Shown: positions 1 to 11,081 of the stretch, in pieces
Position numbering within the stretch: position 1 is the stretch's first letter
Layout: every line of letters starts with the position of its first letter
Source of the DNA: Climacium dendroides
Taxonomy: Eukaryota; Streptophyta; Bryopsida; Hypnales; Climaciaceae
NCBI GenBank assembly: GCA_950106755.1
Contig: OX467082.1
Coordinates: forward strand, 28,148,001-28,212,000
Length of the DNA stretch: 64,000 nucleotides
Direction of reading: 5' to 3'
The notes under the pieces: generated by a model
The model's input: only the letters and a program-made list of their open reading frames with translations
The model's database searches: none
Told to the model about the DNA's origin: nothing
Made by a program: the position numbers and the translations under genes

Positions 1-300
1 GGGCCAGGCTTTATATAGTCCTGACGCCCTGGACTGTCTTTATGACCGGTCGGATATCCGGTCCGGTTCTTGACATCCGGTTATCTCCTAATCCGGTCAA
101 CAAGATTCCGGTTGGAAATACTATCCGGTTGTACATCTAATCCGTTCCGCTTTGACCTAAAACCGGATTAGTTCCGTAAGGTCCTTTTGGTGACTATTTT
201 TGGATTTATTTTTCTCTCTAGATGAATCCGGATACCTATTTCTAATTTCTGGTTCGCTCAAAAAGGTAAACATATAAAAATCAAAAATATGAGTTGTCAC
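1..300. repeat. CCGGT-rich subterminal-type region
   Basis: The first 200 bases hold about eight copies of the pentamer CCGGT or its complement ACCGG, mostly as ATCCGGT, between bases 45 and 165. The rest is AT-rich. Such short clustered motifs next to a transposon-type gene resemble the subterminal transposase-binding repeats of some DNA transposons, but no terminal inverted repeat is visible because the window starts here. Function is inference. Confidence 0.35.
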
Positions 301-301
301 A

Positions 302-1565
302 GTGCTGCAGGGTAAAAAAATGTGCGATGCGTCACTGCCACCACCTCCAATGAATGCAGTTCCAACAGTGCCTTTGCCTCCTATTTTGAACGTGCAAATG
401 GACAATGCCAACAACAACAACAAGAACAGATATATTTTCTGTTTCTGGTCTCTACTTGTTGCTAACAAGATCTTCAGAGAAGTGTATGTCAACTTCATAA
501 TTGTTGGTCACACACATGACGACATTGACGCATTGTTGGAAGATGGAGCATGTTGTTGAAGAAGGAGAACTTGCCAACAATCCCGGCGCTCATGAAGTCA
601 TTCATGGATGTTGAGTCCATTCCTACTATCCCTCACCTCATAGAAGAGGTGCCTGATTTCAAGCGTTTCATTGCAGGAAAATGGATGGATGGTGATGAAA
701 TCCTTGTGGGGCACACAAGACCGCAACAAGTGAAGTTCTACCTAGACTCTATTGGATGCCCAGTCATGAAGTACAAGTTGAAGTGCACGGATGAAAACTT
801 GTTAGGCAGACACGGTCAAGCCATTAAGTTGTGGAAAGAAGACGATGAAGGACGGAGTCTGTGGCCACGTGGTGTGCCTTTGCCAGTACCACTCAAGCCA
901 ATGAAAGGTGTCAATGACATTGTTAAAGGTTTATCAGGATTCATAAACTATTGGGACGACTTGTGTAGAGCAGACGTGAGTGGAGAACATCGTAGGCGCT
1001 ATGAGAATGTGGTGCACTATTGGCGTGGTGTGAAGGCAGCTCTTCAAGAGCCACTTCCTACTTCTAGTGCTCTAAAAGACGATTTTTGGCCAACTACTCG
1101 TATTCAAGCGACAGAAGCTGATCATTTAGACGAAGATGGCGAAGATCTCGAGGAGCATGGAGAAGATGAGCCTTATGTTGGGCCCTTGAGGGATCGTCCA
1201 CAACCATCCTTTAGGGTGGCTTGAGATCTATACAAAGGGTATTTTGTTGCAGTTCGCCCTATAAACGGTGACAGCAGAACAGCTTGGATCCAAACTGTAA
1301 CCCCGAGAAACCAAACTGTGTGCTCATTTAGTACTTTTGGCCAACATCACGCAATCAAGAAATTCAAGACTTCTATGTAGGATGGGATAGTGATAGAGGT
1401 TTGCTTTGGAAGGTTGATGAAACCGAAGAACCTGTATGGGAGACAACAAACGCTTTGATTATAGCATGGAAGTCTCAAAACAGAAGAAGTATTCGCCAAT
1501 GCAAAATCAAGATCCCTACAGTTCAAATTGAAATCATCAACCAGAGTTTGGCTTCATATACATGA
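302..1565 (+). pseudogene. DUF7869-like transposon-type protein, degenerate
   Basis: Three pieces of one protein read on the plus strand. Piece 1 (302 to about 540) encodes a segment ending in the motif VGHTHDDIDAL, preceded by VQMDNANNNNKNRY. This is the signature of the DUF7869-type domain found in transposon-like proteins. Piece 2 (about 541-1221) continues one frame over with RWSMLLKKENLPTIPALM and ends in an acidic region. Its TGA at 1222-1224 is followed in the same frame by DLYKGYFVAVRPINGDSR, a beta-rich module expected in the same protein. Piece 3 (1353-1565, other frame) encodes QDFYVGWDSDRGLLWKVDE and a natural C-terminus. So there are two frameshifts (near 538 and near 1350) and one in-frame stop. 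The 5' part of the protein is missing or lies upstream in another exon. Family assignment is from motif memory; decay is read directly from the frames. Confidence 0.6.
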
Positions 1566-1937
1566 TATGGAGAAATCATGTACATACATTAGATGCATTT
1601 TAACTATGACATTCATATAGAGGGTATTGTTTTTTTCTACATCTTATATGAAACTGTTTTCATTGCATAAGTATTGGACCCTTAATATTATAATAGATGA
1701 TAGTCGTTTCAGGGTTTTTTAGAGGATATAGGTTTCAGTTGATTGATTTTATTTTATTTCTTGATACTGCATGACTGTTTTCAAGTGTATGTTTTGTGTT
1801 TACAAAACAATGGAATTTAAATAGTCTTAATATAATTTTTTTAATATTCTTGAGCTATATTTTTTCTATTTTTTAATTCATTTTCTTATTTTTTTATCAC
1901 TAAATATATTTTATTTGAAATTACATTGCTATTGGAG
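1566..1937. other. AT-rich spacer
   Basis: Low-complexity, T-rich sequence between the decayed DUF7869-like gene and the SINE candidate. No reading frame, repeat or structure could be supported. Confidence 0.6.
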
Positions 1938-2178
1938 AAAAAAATGTAGTGGATATATCCACTATTTATTTGGTTAACATGTAAAGCACTTGTCACATTT
2001 TGGGTAGGGGGTCGGTTGGTTGTTACAACTTTCCTGCCAACAAAGCTCACTTAGTAGCACCAAGTCATGTTTTTTCTCTCATGCGCTCATACAATGGGAA
2101 TCGAACCCAGACCGCTTCAATGAGATGAACAACCCCAAACAACCAACCGCGGAGCTTATGACTTGGTGTTCAAAAGAT
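1938..2178 (-). mobile_element. tRNA-derived SINE candidate
   Basis: On the minus strand there is a perfect RNA polymerase III box B (GGTTCGATTCC, plus positions 2097-2107). A box-A-like stretch TAAGCTCCGCGGTTGG lies about 45 bases upstream, as in plant Au-type SINE heads. The element runs towards a T-rich end near 1938. A full cloverleaf cannot be drawn, so it is not called a tRNA. Two inverted pairs interleave here: 2014-2024 with 2138-2148, and 2058-2068 with 2158-2168. No clear target-site duplication was found, so the boundaries are estimates. Confidence 0.4.
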
Positions 2179-3667
2179 GTCATTCTCTTCACTTATATAA
2201 ATCAGAACATATACCCTAAAGCAAACTTCATGTATTTGAACAGTCCATCACTGAAAAGACTCTCATTTTAATGGAAATTGTGTATTACAACTAGCAAAGT
2301 TAGTGTTTGCCCACCTAAATTGGCTAACATTACAATTCACTTTTTAGGGCCTAAATGGACAATATTATTATGAGAGGCCCTAAACCTCTCAAAATATTGA
2401 ATATAGTGTTCTACAAGTATGCTCTCATACGTCACCATACAACTACTACAACCGAATGTGCAAGAAGTTGGTGTGTTTGCATTTGCGGATCGTCCTCACC
2501 AACTACATCCGGTGAGAATGGAGGACGATGATCCAAGGTCCAATTTCGGTGAAGATGCGCATCCTTATCACTTAAAATAGTGCAGACATTACGTTATTGT
2601 GTGCTGTGGAGCAACAATTCTCCTGCTTCACTTCACGCACTAACGTAACAATGGGTTGATGTGCTTAATTTAAGAAGCTCTTGTGTAGTGTATTTTCTTT
2701 CCATTAGGATTTTGTATCTTCTTATTAGCTCGTGAAGTCGGGCAAAGCATTGTGAAATTTGCCGGCATTGATGAGAAATTTTATCCTAGATTTTGGTGTT
2801 CATTTGCATAATTTAGGTAGGAGCGTCTATGTATGATCAATGACATTTTAGGTATAATGACTAGTAATTATCAGCAAAGAAGATGTTGCTAGATCAATCT
2901 CTCTTCAATTTTTTTGTGGTGCGATACGGGTACGTATTGCTAATGAGATTTTGCTGACTTACATATTCTCTTAGGAGTTTTCTAATTTACAGTGCACGTG
3001 CTCAATTAATCTCAATGATTAATCTATGTGAGTATTCTTGCATCATGGCATGGTTAAAGTTTTAGAATTGGCACTATCGATTCCTTTTCTATGAGCTCGT
3101 TGGTAAGAAAAGCGAACGCTAGCATGAATCTCAGCTTCTGAAAATGGGTCTGTTACTTGCAAGAGGATCTGTGAAAGAGATAAGTAACCATGTTTCTTGG
3201 TGGTATGCCACGAAGGCCAGACAAGGCCGAGGCCCATAAAAAAGGGACAGGTGTGGTTGGTTTGTTGATTGTCCATCCATCATTACTTCAAGTTTTAGAG
3301 GCTGGTCGAACTGTCTAATGCATGAACTGTTTCGTGAAATTTCACCAAATTTTTGACATTGAGTTTATTAGCAGTGCTCTTATGGGAACTGTTAATTTTG
3401 CAAATCTATCTCATCAATTATTTTTCATCTAAAATTGAGGGTTTTCAAAAATTCTTGAGGAGTTACCTGGACATCTTTGGAATCCAGATTTCTTTTGTGC
3501 ATAATCATGAGTTCATGCAAGGAATGAAATGACGTTTCATTCGATCCTTGGTCGGTATGTTCGTGTGTTGTCTCATTTGATGATGATCGCATGTTTGACA
3601 ATGGAATAATTTGCCTCATAAATGAATCAGCTTTTCGATATTCAATGGTCCATATTGTTTTGGCGCT
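2179..3667. other. intergenic, no supported gene
   Basis: Moderately AT-rich sequence with only short, unconvincing reading frames (for example minus 3043-3276 and 3425-3619). No repeat recurring in the window, RNA gene or splice pattern was recognised. Confidence 0.6.
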
Positions 3668-4118
3668 TAAGGTTGAGGCACCAATAGCTGATCATTTAAC
3701 CAATTTTGGAGCAGATCGTGTGCAGAATGAGGTGCAAAATTTTCTCATTTAGCAAGATAGGAAATATAGTGATAGCAAAATTTTCAGAATTTTATTCCCA
3801 AAATTGAAATTACTGCAAATTTTGAGAGCCAAAAAGTGGTGCTTAGAACCCATAGCCAATGTTTAGACTCTTTCAATTTCAATCATTTGAGAACTACTTT
3901 CCCATTCACTATTTCCTACTTTCTTACTCATTACCTTGGAACATGTCAACATGTGTCATAATCTTATTAGTCCCAACCTTGTAAAAGACTCAAAAAATAG
4001 ATTCTACCAAAAAACTAGATTCTAAGCTTCAATTGGAAGTTTGTTCTAGGTTTCTTGGAAATATTGCACTCCTATTGGTTGGGTATTGGACGTGGTGACA
4101 ATTGGTGCTTCAACCTTA
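3668..4118 (+). mobile_element. MITE family A, copy 1
   Basis: A 451-bp element bounded by the terminal inverted repeats TAAGGTTGAGGCACCAAT and (complement of the right end) TAAGGTTGAAGCACCAAT. The body is about 75-80% similar by eye to 24357-24804 and, on the other strand, to 22462-22869. Shared landmarks include a central TTTTCAGAATTTTATTCCC and GTGTCATAATCTTRTTAGTCC. No coding capacity. The TSD is not clear; ends in TAA/TTA would suit a PIF/Harbinger-type element, but this is inference. Confidence 0.7.
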
Positions 4119-4201
4119 CATTGGAAAAGCGAAAGATGTAAAGTGTATTTTTTTCTTTAGAGCCCTAAATTATAGCAAGGCTATGTAGAATTCCCATTGG
4201 C

Positions 4202-4290
4202 CATAGAAAAACATGAAATGATTGTATGTTTAAATGTATTCATTTGTCATAGAAAAACATGAAATGATTGTATGCTTAAATGTATTCATC
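4202..4290. repeat. 46-bp tandem duplication (2 units)
   Basis: Two nearly identical 46-bp units start at 4202 and 4248, each beginning CATAGAAAAACATGAAATGA and differing at about one base. This is a recent local duplication. Confidence 0.85.
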
Positions 4291-5229
4291 ATATTTTATC
4301 CATATAACTACACTAATAATGAAATTTTGTATTACCATACTAATTGATTTGAAAATGCTATGGGATTTTACTCTTGGTGAACATTTTTACCAAGAGCACA
4401 AATATTAGTACTATTCAAAGAAGGGTTGGGATCTCAATAAACATTTTTTGGTAAAAATATTCACAAGGAGGAAAAACTTATAGCATTTTTTAACCCTGAA
4501 GTGCTCTGATGTTCAATTTTTGAATAGTGAACAAATTCATATTCTTGTTTCTTTCTCATTATTAATTGGATGAAAGTCACCCTAATTTGTAGAGATACTA
4601 TATCAAGTTCTTGTCCTATCTAATGGTTGGATTTAGTGTTATTAGAGAACATATTTTTATTTTTCTAAAATTACAGATGTGGAAGTATATCAAGTAGTTG
4701 ACCAAATCAAATTGCATTGATTATAGTTCAAAACTAAATTTGCAAAAATGAGATCATAGATTTAATAAACACAAAAATTTCAAAAAATCACCATGTCAAG
4801 AAAACCTCATTTCAAATCCATTCCAACAAATTTTGCTCAAAAAATGATACTATGTAATATTTTGTATGTAATTGAATTTAGAAGGAATTTTTAAATTTTT
4901 CTTTCAAAATTTATAAAAACATATTAGTGATAGAATTGATGAATCTAATCATATAGATGGAATCTAAACTCCAAAATCTACAACATTTATTCATAAATAA
5001 ATTCCAAAATATTCTTCTAAATAATACTTTATGATGAGTTTTCTCAAATCGTCAATTCTAGGGAAGACACTGGATTTCTAGAGGCTAATCAATTAGTGTG
5101 GTTAATCAATTAGTTCCACAATTTTTCAATTGTAGAAAACTTGCATTTTGATACATAGTAATAGATGTTGTGAGTGATGTTAAGTTCAAATTGCATGGAT
5201 TGCACTTTTTCTAATACACTTTAACATAT
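4291..5229. other. AT-rich intergenic
   Basis: No gene, RNA or inverted repeat could be supported; long A- and T-rich runs only. Confidence 0.6.
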
Positions 5230-5493
5230 CATCACAAAGTTTGGCAACAATTATTATGCAATTATCGTTGTTTCATGAGTTCGCACGTTGATTGCATTGT
5301 TATCACATCATTACAATGCATTGCTTCACATTGTTATCGCATCATTACAATACATTACTTGTAACTGCATCATAACGATGCGAAACAATGCCCGTAATAA
5401 TGCGATAATAATGCGATTAACGTGCGCTCCCATGAAACAACGATAACCGCATAATAACTGTTGCCAAACCATAAGGTTTAAACTTTGTGATGA
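5230..5493. mobile_element. Palindromic MITE family B, copy 1
   Basis: The element is one long imperfect palindrome of about 263 bp. The left end CATCACAAAGTTTGGCAAC is mirrored by the right end, and the arms meet around 5360 in a region rich in CATCATTACAATGC-type words. Copies at 35961-36225 and 62160-62436 share the ends ATCACAAAGTTTAGACCTTA and the motif GTTTGGCAACARTTATCATGC. It is a non-coding foldback; a transcript through it would form a hairpin of about 130 bp. Confidence 0.8.
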
Positions 5494-5855
5494 TGCCTCG
5501 TTTACAACGGTGATCTTGCATGTGTGCTATGTCATGGTTGGTGTGTTGTCATTTTTGTTGATGTTGAGTTAACCTAGTCTTGGATCTTTGCAGGAGGTGG
5601 AGTGAAATATAGCTACTTTGAGTGTATTAGGTAAACTTGCATAATTTCATGAAAAGCTCTTTACCACCTCTTTATTGATGAACTCATAAAATTGATGCCC
5701 GAATATGTGACCCTTAGTACCATGAAGAATTGTGACTGGCTCTCACTGACATTTCAAAATACCTTATTTTTTTTCAAGGGTAGATGTACTATTACGATAC
5801 ATAGAGGGGTCTTACCATTCCTGCTCTATGATTTGCATATTTGTATATTTTGTAT

Positions 5856-6447
5856 CCGAGGGGTGTACTACAAAGGAAGTTTATGGGTGAGGAGCGACCA
5901 AATTTTGGACCCCCTATATTATATCCTAAAATTTTATTTTATTTCTTAAAAAAAAATATGAATAGATTTTCCTACTTTGAAAGTTTATGTTTTGAATCAT
6001 TGGTATTTTTAATGTTAATAATAATTAGTTACAAATTTTAGAAGAAAAAAGATACACTGTAAAGTTAAAAATAACTTTTACACCCCTATATTATATAAGA
6101 AAAAAAAAATTGAAAAATGAAAAAAAAATTCTATAAAATAGCTTTCTATTGAAAGTATATTTTGGCTAAATATTGATACAATAGTCATCTTCATGTGATC
6201 TTTATAAATATTTTAGTTGAAAAACATGCCATTTTAGTTCATTTTTCAATCCTTTCCAAACAATATATCACATGTTATTTAGGATTGAAATTCTTGGCAA
6301 TAGAAACCTATAGACATTGTTAAACAAAGCTCAAAATTGTAGGTTGAAATTATAGTTTATTAGAAAGTAATTAGAAAAAGTAGAAATGGATAGTTAGGGT
6401 TTGGTCGTTCCTCACCCATAAACTTCCTTTGTAGTGCACCTCCCGAG
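5856..6447 (+). mobile_element. TIR element family C, copy 1
   Basis: A 592-bp AT-rich element with terminal inverted repeats of about 45 bp. The left end CGAGGGGTGTACTACAAAGG is matched by the complement of the right end, CTCGGGAGGTGCACTACAAA, and pairing continues through TTTATGGGTGAGG. A diverged copy in opposite orientation lies at 61365-61897. Non-coding; small ORFs inside are incidental. Confidence 0.75.
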
Positions 6448-6591
6448 ATTTTGTAAAACACTCAATTGAGTGAAATCTCATTACATCAGAACAATTGGGC
6501 CAGATTGCTTTTGTGCCATTTTGACACCAAAGGTCACGTTCTTGACAATACAATTTATTTTAGTGTCATTATATCCATAATGGGTTGGTAT

Positions 6592-6680
6592 CACTAGTAG
6601 AAAATGCAGAAATTTCAACAGAATTTTGTTGTTTTGGTCGTGTTGTTTTGGTCACTGAACAACAAATTTCTGTTGAAATT
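6592..6680 (+). mobile_element. CACTA-like terminus with subterminal hairpin
   Basis: The sequence CACTAGTAGAAAA at 6592 matches the terminal motif of plant CACTA (En/Spm) elements. Immediately inside are two inverted 21-bp motifs (6611-6631 and 6660-6680, AATTTCAACAGAAATTTGTT type), as expected of CACTA subterminal repeats. The opposite end was not found. The CACTA-type coding remnant at 8047-8602 lies 1.4 kb inside, so both could be parts of one decayed element; that link is inference. Confidence 0.4.
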
Positions 6681-8046
6681 AACATCAAGTACCTCAAAGT
6701 AGCTGCTAGAGACATCGGGAAGAAGACACAAGATTCAGGTATGAACTTCAATTTTTTTTCATTAGTTGTGCACTATAATCCACAAAAGGTCATATTTTAC
6801 AAGAAAACTTTAAAGATTAATAAAGATATAATCTTACTTTTAGCATTATCATCTTACATCTTAAATTTTTTATACCAAAGAAATTTGAAGTGAAAGGTAT
6901 ATTTTGGGCCTATAAAGCAAATATGGGTGTTTTGAAAAGATAATGGATTATTTAATTTGTGTTCACTCTACATAAAAATGCACTTTCAAACCACCTAGAA
7001 TTATGATTATCTTTGAAATTTTAGACTTAGAAATGAAATGTATAATTTCGATAAATTCTCTTTTAGTCATTTATTTATTAGAGTACTTTCAATTATTCTA
7101 AAATATGTAGAATTTGGTATAAGTTTTATACACATTATACTCATAAAAGGAAAAATGATTTAATTTGTCCACCAATTATATTGCCAAAAGTGTCATTCAT
7201 AATATATCCTTCTCTTTATGTAATGAAAAGTCGTAAATAAAATACTTTTTTAGTTGATGGAGTGAATAAAACAAGATAGTGGTAATAGGATTAAGGCATC
7301 ATGTATTCATATGAGAGTTGTGTGAAGAGTATGAAACAAGAAATTACCTATTGAAAATTATTGCAACTAATAGTATAAGTTGTTTGCACTTGCAAAATTT
7401 AGAGAAATTAAACATCCAAGAACATTATGTATATGTATACTTTGTATTAATGATTTCATTATAGAAGCACATTATTGTTTTATTATAATATTACAACAAA
7501 CACATTTTATAACAATTTCGTTGAAGGTTTTTCATTGAGAAAAAAATAATTGTGTCATGTGTTGAATTTTTTAAATAACCCTCAAACACTTAAAAGAGAG
7601 AAATAGAACTTTGAGAATATGTATTACTATGTCACTTTAGAGCTAATCATGGAGGACTTTATAAATTGAATTCTTCCTCATGTGCATTCTTATTTTATAT
7701 ATTGTTATAAACTAAACTCATTTATTGATTCCATTATTCATAAATAGTTTTTAGCTATTGTGTAATAGTATACTTTGAAGTTGTAAGATAAAATAAAATA
7801 AATTTTATATTATTATACATAATCAGTTTTACATGTATAAGCATAGCATGTTCATTTCACAATTTTGATATTAATGGAGAACCTTGCACAATTGAGTATT
7901 ATGGCAGAATTTGAGATATTATTGAAGTGAAATTTACATCTTTCACAAAAATATTATTGAAAGTAGATTGATATGATAGTAAAATCCCCCTTGGAAACCC
8001 CCGACTTTTGGTTGATGAGTGTAAGTTTACACGTGCACATACAAGC
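6681..8046. other. AT-rich interior, no supported gene
   Basis: Low-complexity sequence between the CACTA-like terminus and the CACTA-type reading frame. No reading frame of note was seen. Confidence 0.5.
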
Positions 8047-8602
8047 AACTTCATGCCATCTTACTTGGTAGGGCATGAACCTTTTGTTTATCCTCTTGAT
8101 GTAGACCAAGTGCTTTTTTATAGACGATAGACTTAATATAGGTTGGCATATTGTTGTAAAGTACAAATTGAGGTCCCAAAAGGTTGTCTACAAAATGGAG
8201 AGAAGTGGCATTGTTGAAGGCAATGAAGATAACGTACCATTGCAACCAAGATTGCAACCATTGCAGTTCCATGAAACAGAAGTTAAAAGTGATTTCATAT
8301 CCATTGACTTTACAGATGAATAAGATGAATTTACTTGTGATATTGGCAGAGAAGGGACCATGGAAGGTGAAGAAGATTCTTTGAAAATTGCCATACAAGA
8401 TGAACTTAGCGAACATGACAACATAGACTTTGATATCCATGCCCAGAGGTTAGTTCAAGTACCTACTTTGGGTCCTAGAGCAAGGGTACAAAGGTACATT
8501 GGAGAACATTTAATAGGAGAAGATAACTTCTTAGATGCAGAAATAGAAGCTTTGGATTTACCTCACAATGTTATTGGATACTCATGGAGTGACAACAAAT
8601 AA
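8047..8602 (+). pseudogene. CACTA transposase C-terminal (DUF4216-like) remnant
   Basis: The first frame (8047-8130) reads NFMPSYLVGHEPFVYPLDVD then QVLFY and hits a stop. One frame over, from 8123, it continues DDRLNIGWHIVVKYKLRSQK, followed by a polar, acidic tail. The order PFV..(S/D)(A/V)xQVFY...GWxVVxK is typical of the DUF4216 module at the C-terminal end of plant CACTA TNP2-type ORFs. A TAA at 8321-8323 interrupts the tail, which otherwise continues in the same frame to TAA at 8600-8602. So there is one frameshift and one internal stop, and the N-terminal transposase is absent. The element is non-functional as it stands. Confidence 0.5.
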
Positions 8603-9419
8603 TAGTTTTGTGGATGTCTTTGGGAATTTATACTCTATTGTCCACTAAATGTAATTTGGCTTTGGTATTTTTAGTAATATATATATATATATTATTGTAC
8701 TTGATTTTGATTGCATAAAATTCTTGCTTGAATACCTAAATTATGCAAGTTAGGAAACATATTGTCTAATTCTATTCAAGTACATATGTGTTTGTTGGTT
8801 TGCATAATGTACCCATAATGTAGATGTAATTTTAAATTTTGGATTTCTAATTGAGAGCATTATGAGAAATCAATGAAAGGCACATTGTGTAAGTATGTAT
8901 TCAAATGTGAAATTTCTTCAGGTAGGTTCAAGCATAAGTGCAAGGGAGACCTTTTGATTTTGGTAGCGTTTAATAAATATTCATTCTTTTGTAAAAGAGT
9001 GCTTTATAATTTGAAAAAAAATTCTAAATTTTTTTTAAACATATTTTATTTATAAAACTTTAAGAAGAAGGTATTCTAGGATGAGAATTTTTGGTCAATA
9101 AAATCATTGGATAAATTTTTTGAATGTTTGAGATATTTTTACCAAAAAATTCAAAAAAAAAATTCTCATTTCACTTATTAAAGAATCTTGAAAAAAAATT
9201 TATTGTATTAAAAGTTTATTTCACTATGAAATTTGATGATATTATAAAATATCAAAAAAGGATTTCTAAAATTTTCAAAATTTATTTTATGCAAGTATTT
9301 TACTTGTACCATGGAATATCTATATTTTGATTAAAATCTCTAATTTTTCTATTAGCTATTAGCTATTTTTGTAAATGTACAAAACATTTTGAGAGCCATT
9401 GTACAACCATTAGATCTCA
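8603..9419. other. AT-rich intergenic
   Basis: Includes a short (TA)n microsatellite near 8682-8697. No gene could be supported; short ORFs at 8873-9055 and 9124-9330 are low-complexity. Confidence 0.6.
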
Positions 9420-9640
9420 TAGACTTACAATTGTTGGAGAAGATGTGATTTTTTTAAAGAAATTTTCACTATGTAAATTGCAAGATACTACCAATTGAAT
9501 TGACAAAATCCGTTTTTTGATGCTGCAAAAAATTGGAGAGTTGCACTTTATAAGGTCACATTTGTATGGAAAAATGTCCAAAATGGTAGTTGTTCTTTGG
9601 ATTTATCCTTCAATCCAAGTTGTCTGCATGCTTGGAAAAT
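9420..9640 (+). repeat. Dispersed repeat family L, copy 1
   Basis: This stretch is the reverse complement, with divergence, of about 60105-60315. Shared landmarks are GGAGAAGATGTGATTTTTTT, TAAATTGCAAGATA and AAAATGTCCAAAATGGT. No coding capacity or ends were found; class unknown. Confidence 0.55.
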
Positions 9641-11081
9641 TTGAGATCATTAGGACAACATGTAGGAAAAGAATAGTAAATAGAAAGAAATAGAGAATGA
9701 TTCAAAATACTAAAGTGTTAATAATTTTATGGAATTGGAAAAGAGAAATCCCAATGGTGGCAATGTTGTAATACACAATTTGCATCCTAAGTTGTTGTTG
9801 TTTTTTCAAAAATATTGGAAATTGAAGGGCTCCAAAGTTTATTTTAAGAGTGAAGAATTCATAACTACCAACAAATTAAAATTGCTCATAACTTTCATCT
9901 CATAAATCAAAATGGAATGATTCAAAGCTTTCCAAGTATATGTAAATCTACAAAATGAATTTGCAATTTTTATTTTCTTACAACATATTTTTTTATAATA
10001 TTTTTGAGCTACCTAGCAAACGATGAAAATGACATATCATGCCTAAACTTTTTAATTGTATAGTCAACAATTATGAAAATGTTGGGCTTTGAAGCTACTC
10101 CTTGGAGACATGTTGTGTGAAATTTCAAAGGACCCCCCCAAGTACATTTGTAGTGAGTACCCTAAAATCGCTATGTTGGCTGTAAACACAGTTTAGACAT
10201 GTGGGGATTAAAAAATATTGGAAAACGTTGGAATTTATGTATATTTAAATTATTTCAAATCATTTTGTTATAATATTACCACTTCTTTCACTAGAATAAA
10301 TCACCAAAGGAGCATTTGTCTGTGGACCCGACCCAGCCCCGGTGGGAGTGCGTATTTCAGAAGAGCATTTGGGTTCAGATTCTCTTGTTGTGATTAGTTT
10401 TGGGTGTATTGGATTATTGATTTGGTTATGCAATTTGTGGTTTGAGGTTTATTCTTTCAGTTAGGGTCACTGCACACTAGGCTCATTTATCGCAACAGTG
10501 ATACAGTCTAACATCGCAAGTTCTCAAAATATCTTGTCTTATTTACACGGCACATATTGAAACTGGTTTTTCCAAATTCACGAAGGTTTGTGGATTTTGC
10601 CAAGGTAGGGTTACGTTTTCCACTCTTCACACCAGAGCGCAATTTAGGGTTTTTTGGTTATCTATCACTGTATGCGTATTGACGTGTTCACATTAGAGCG
10701 CCAATTTCACACTAAGTTACTTCTCTCTTCTTCTAAGCTCGCAACTGCGCTCGCTGATTTTGAATTCAATTTCCTAGGCGTCCAAATTTCTTGTGATTCG
10801 TTTTAGAAATTGCAGTACGAGTTGCGAGGGTTTGAATATTGTGCGCTTTTTTTGTTCGGCATTCTTGAGCATTCTTGTGATGTTGTTGAGATGATTGTGT
10901 CTTAGTTTAGGAAGAGCCGTTGTTGATATGAATTGGGCTGAAGTAATTTTCTTCAAATAAACCATGCGACAAACCTTTCCCTATTGTACATTAATTTGTG
11001 CAGTTGAGTTTGTTGAGTTCTTTAGTTTGTTTCTTTTTGAATTTGCTAATTTTCTAGTTGAGTTGCTAATAATTATACCTT

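Noticed and set aside
2085..2160. tRNA gene on the minus strand
   Set aside because: Box B is perfect, but no acceptor stem or D/anticodon arms could be paired; better read as a SINE head.
8051..8440. 129-codon minus frame
   Set aside because: Antisense to the CACTA-type remnant, which carries recognisable DUF4216-like motifs on the plus strand.
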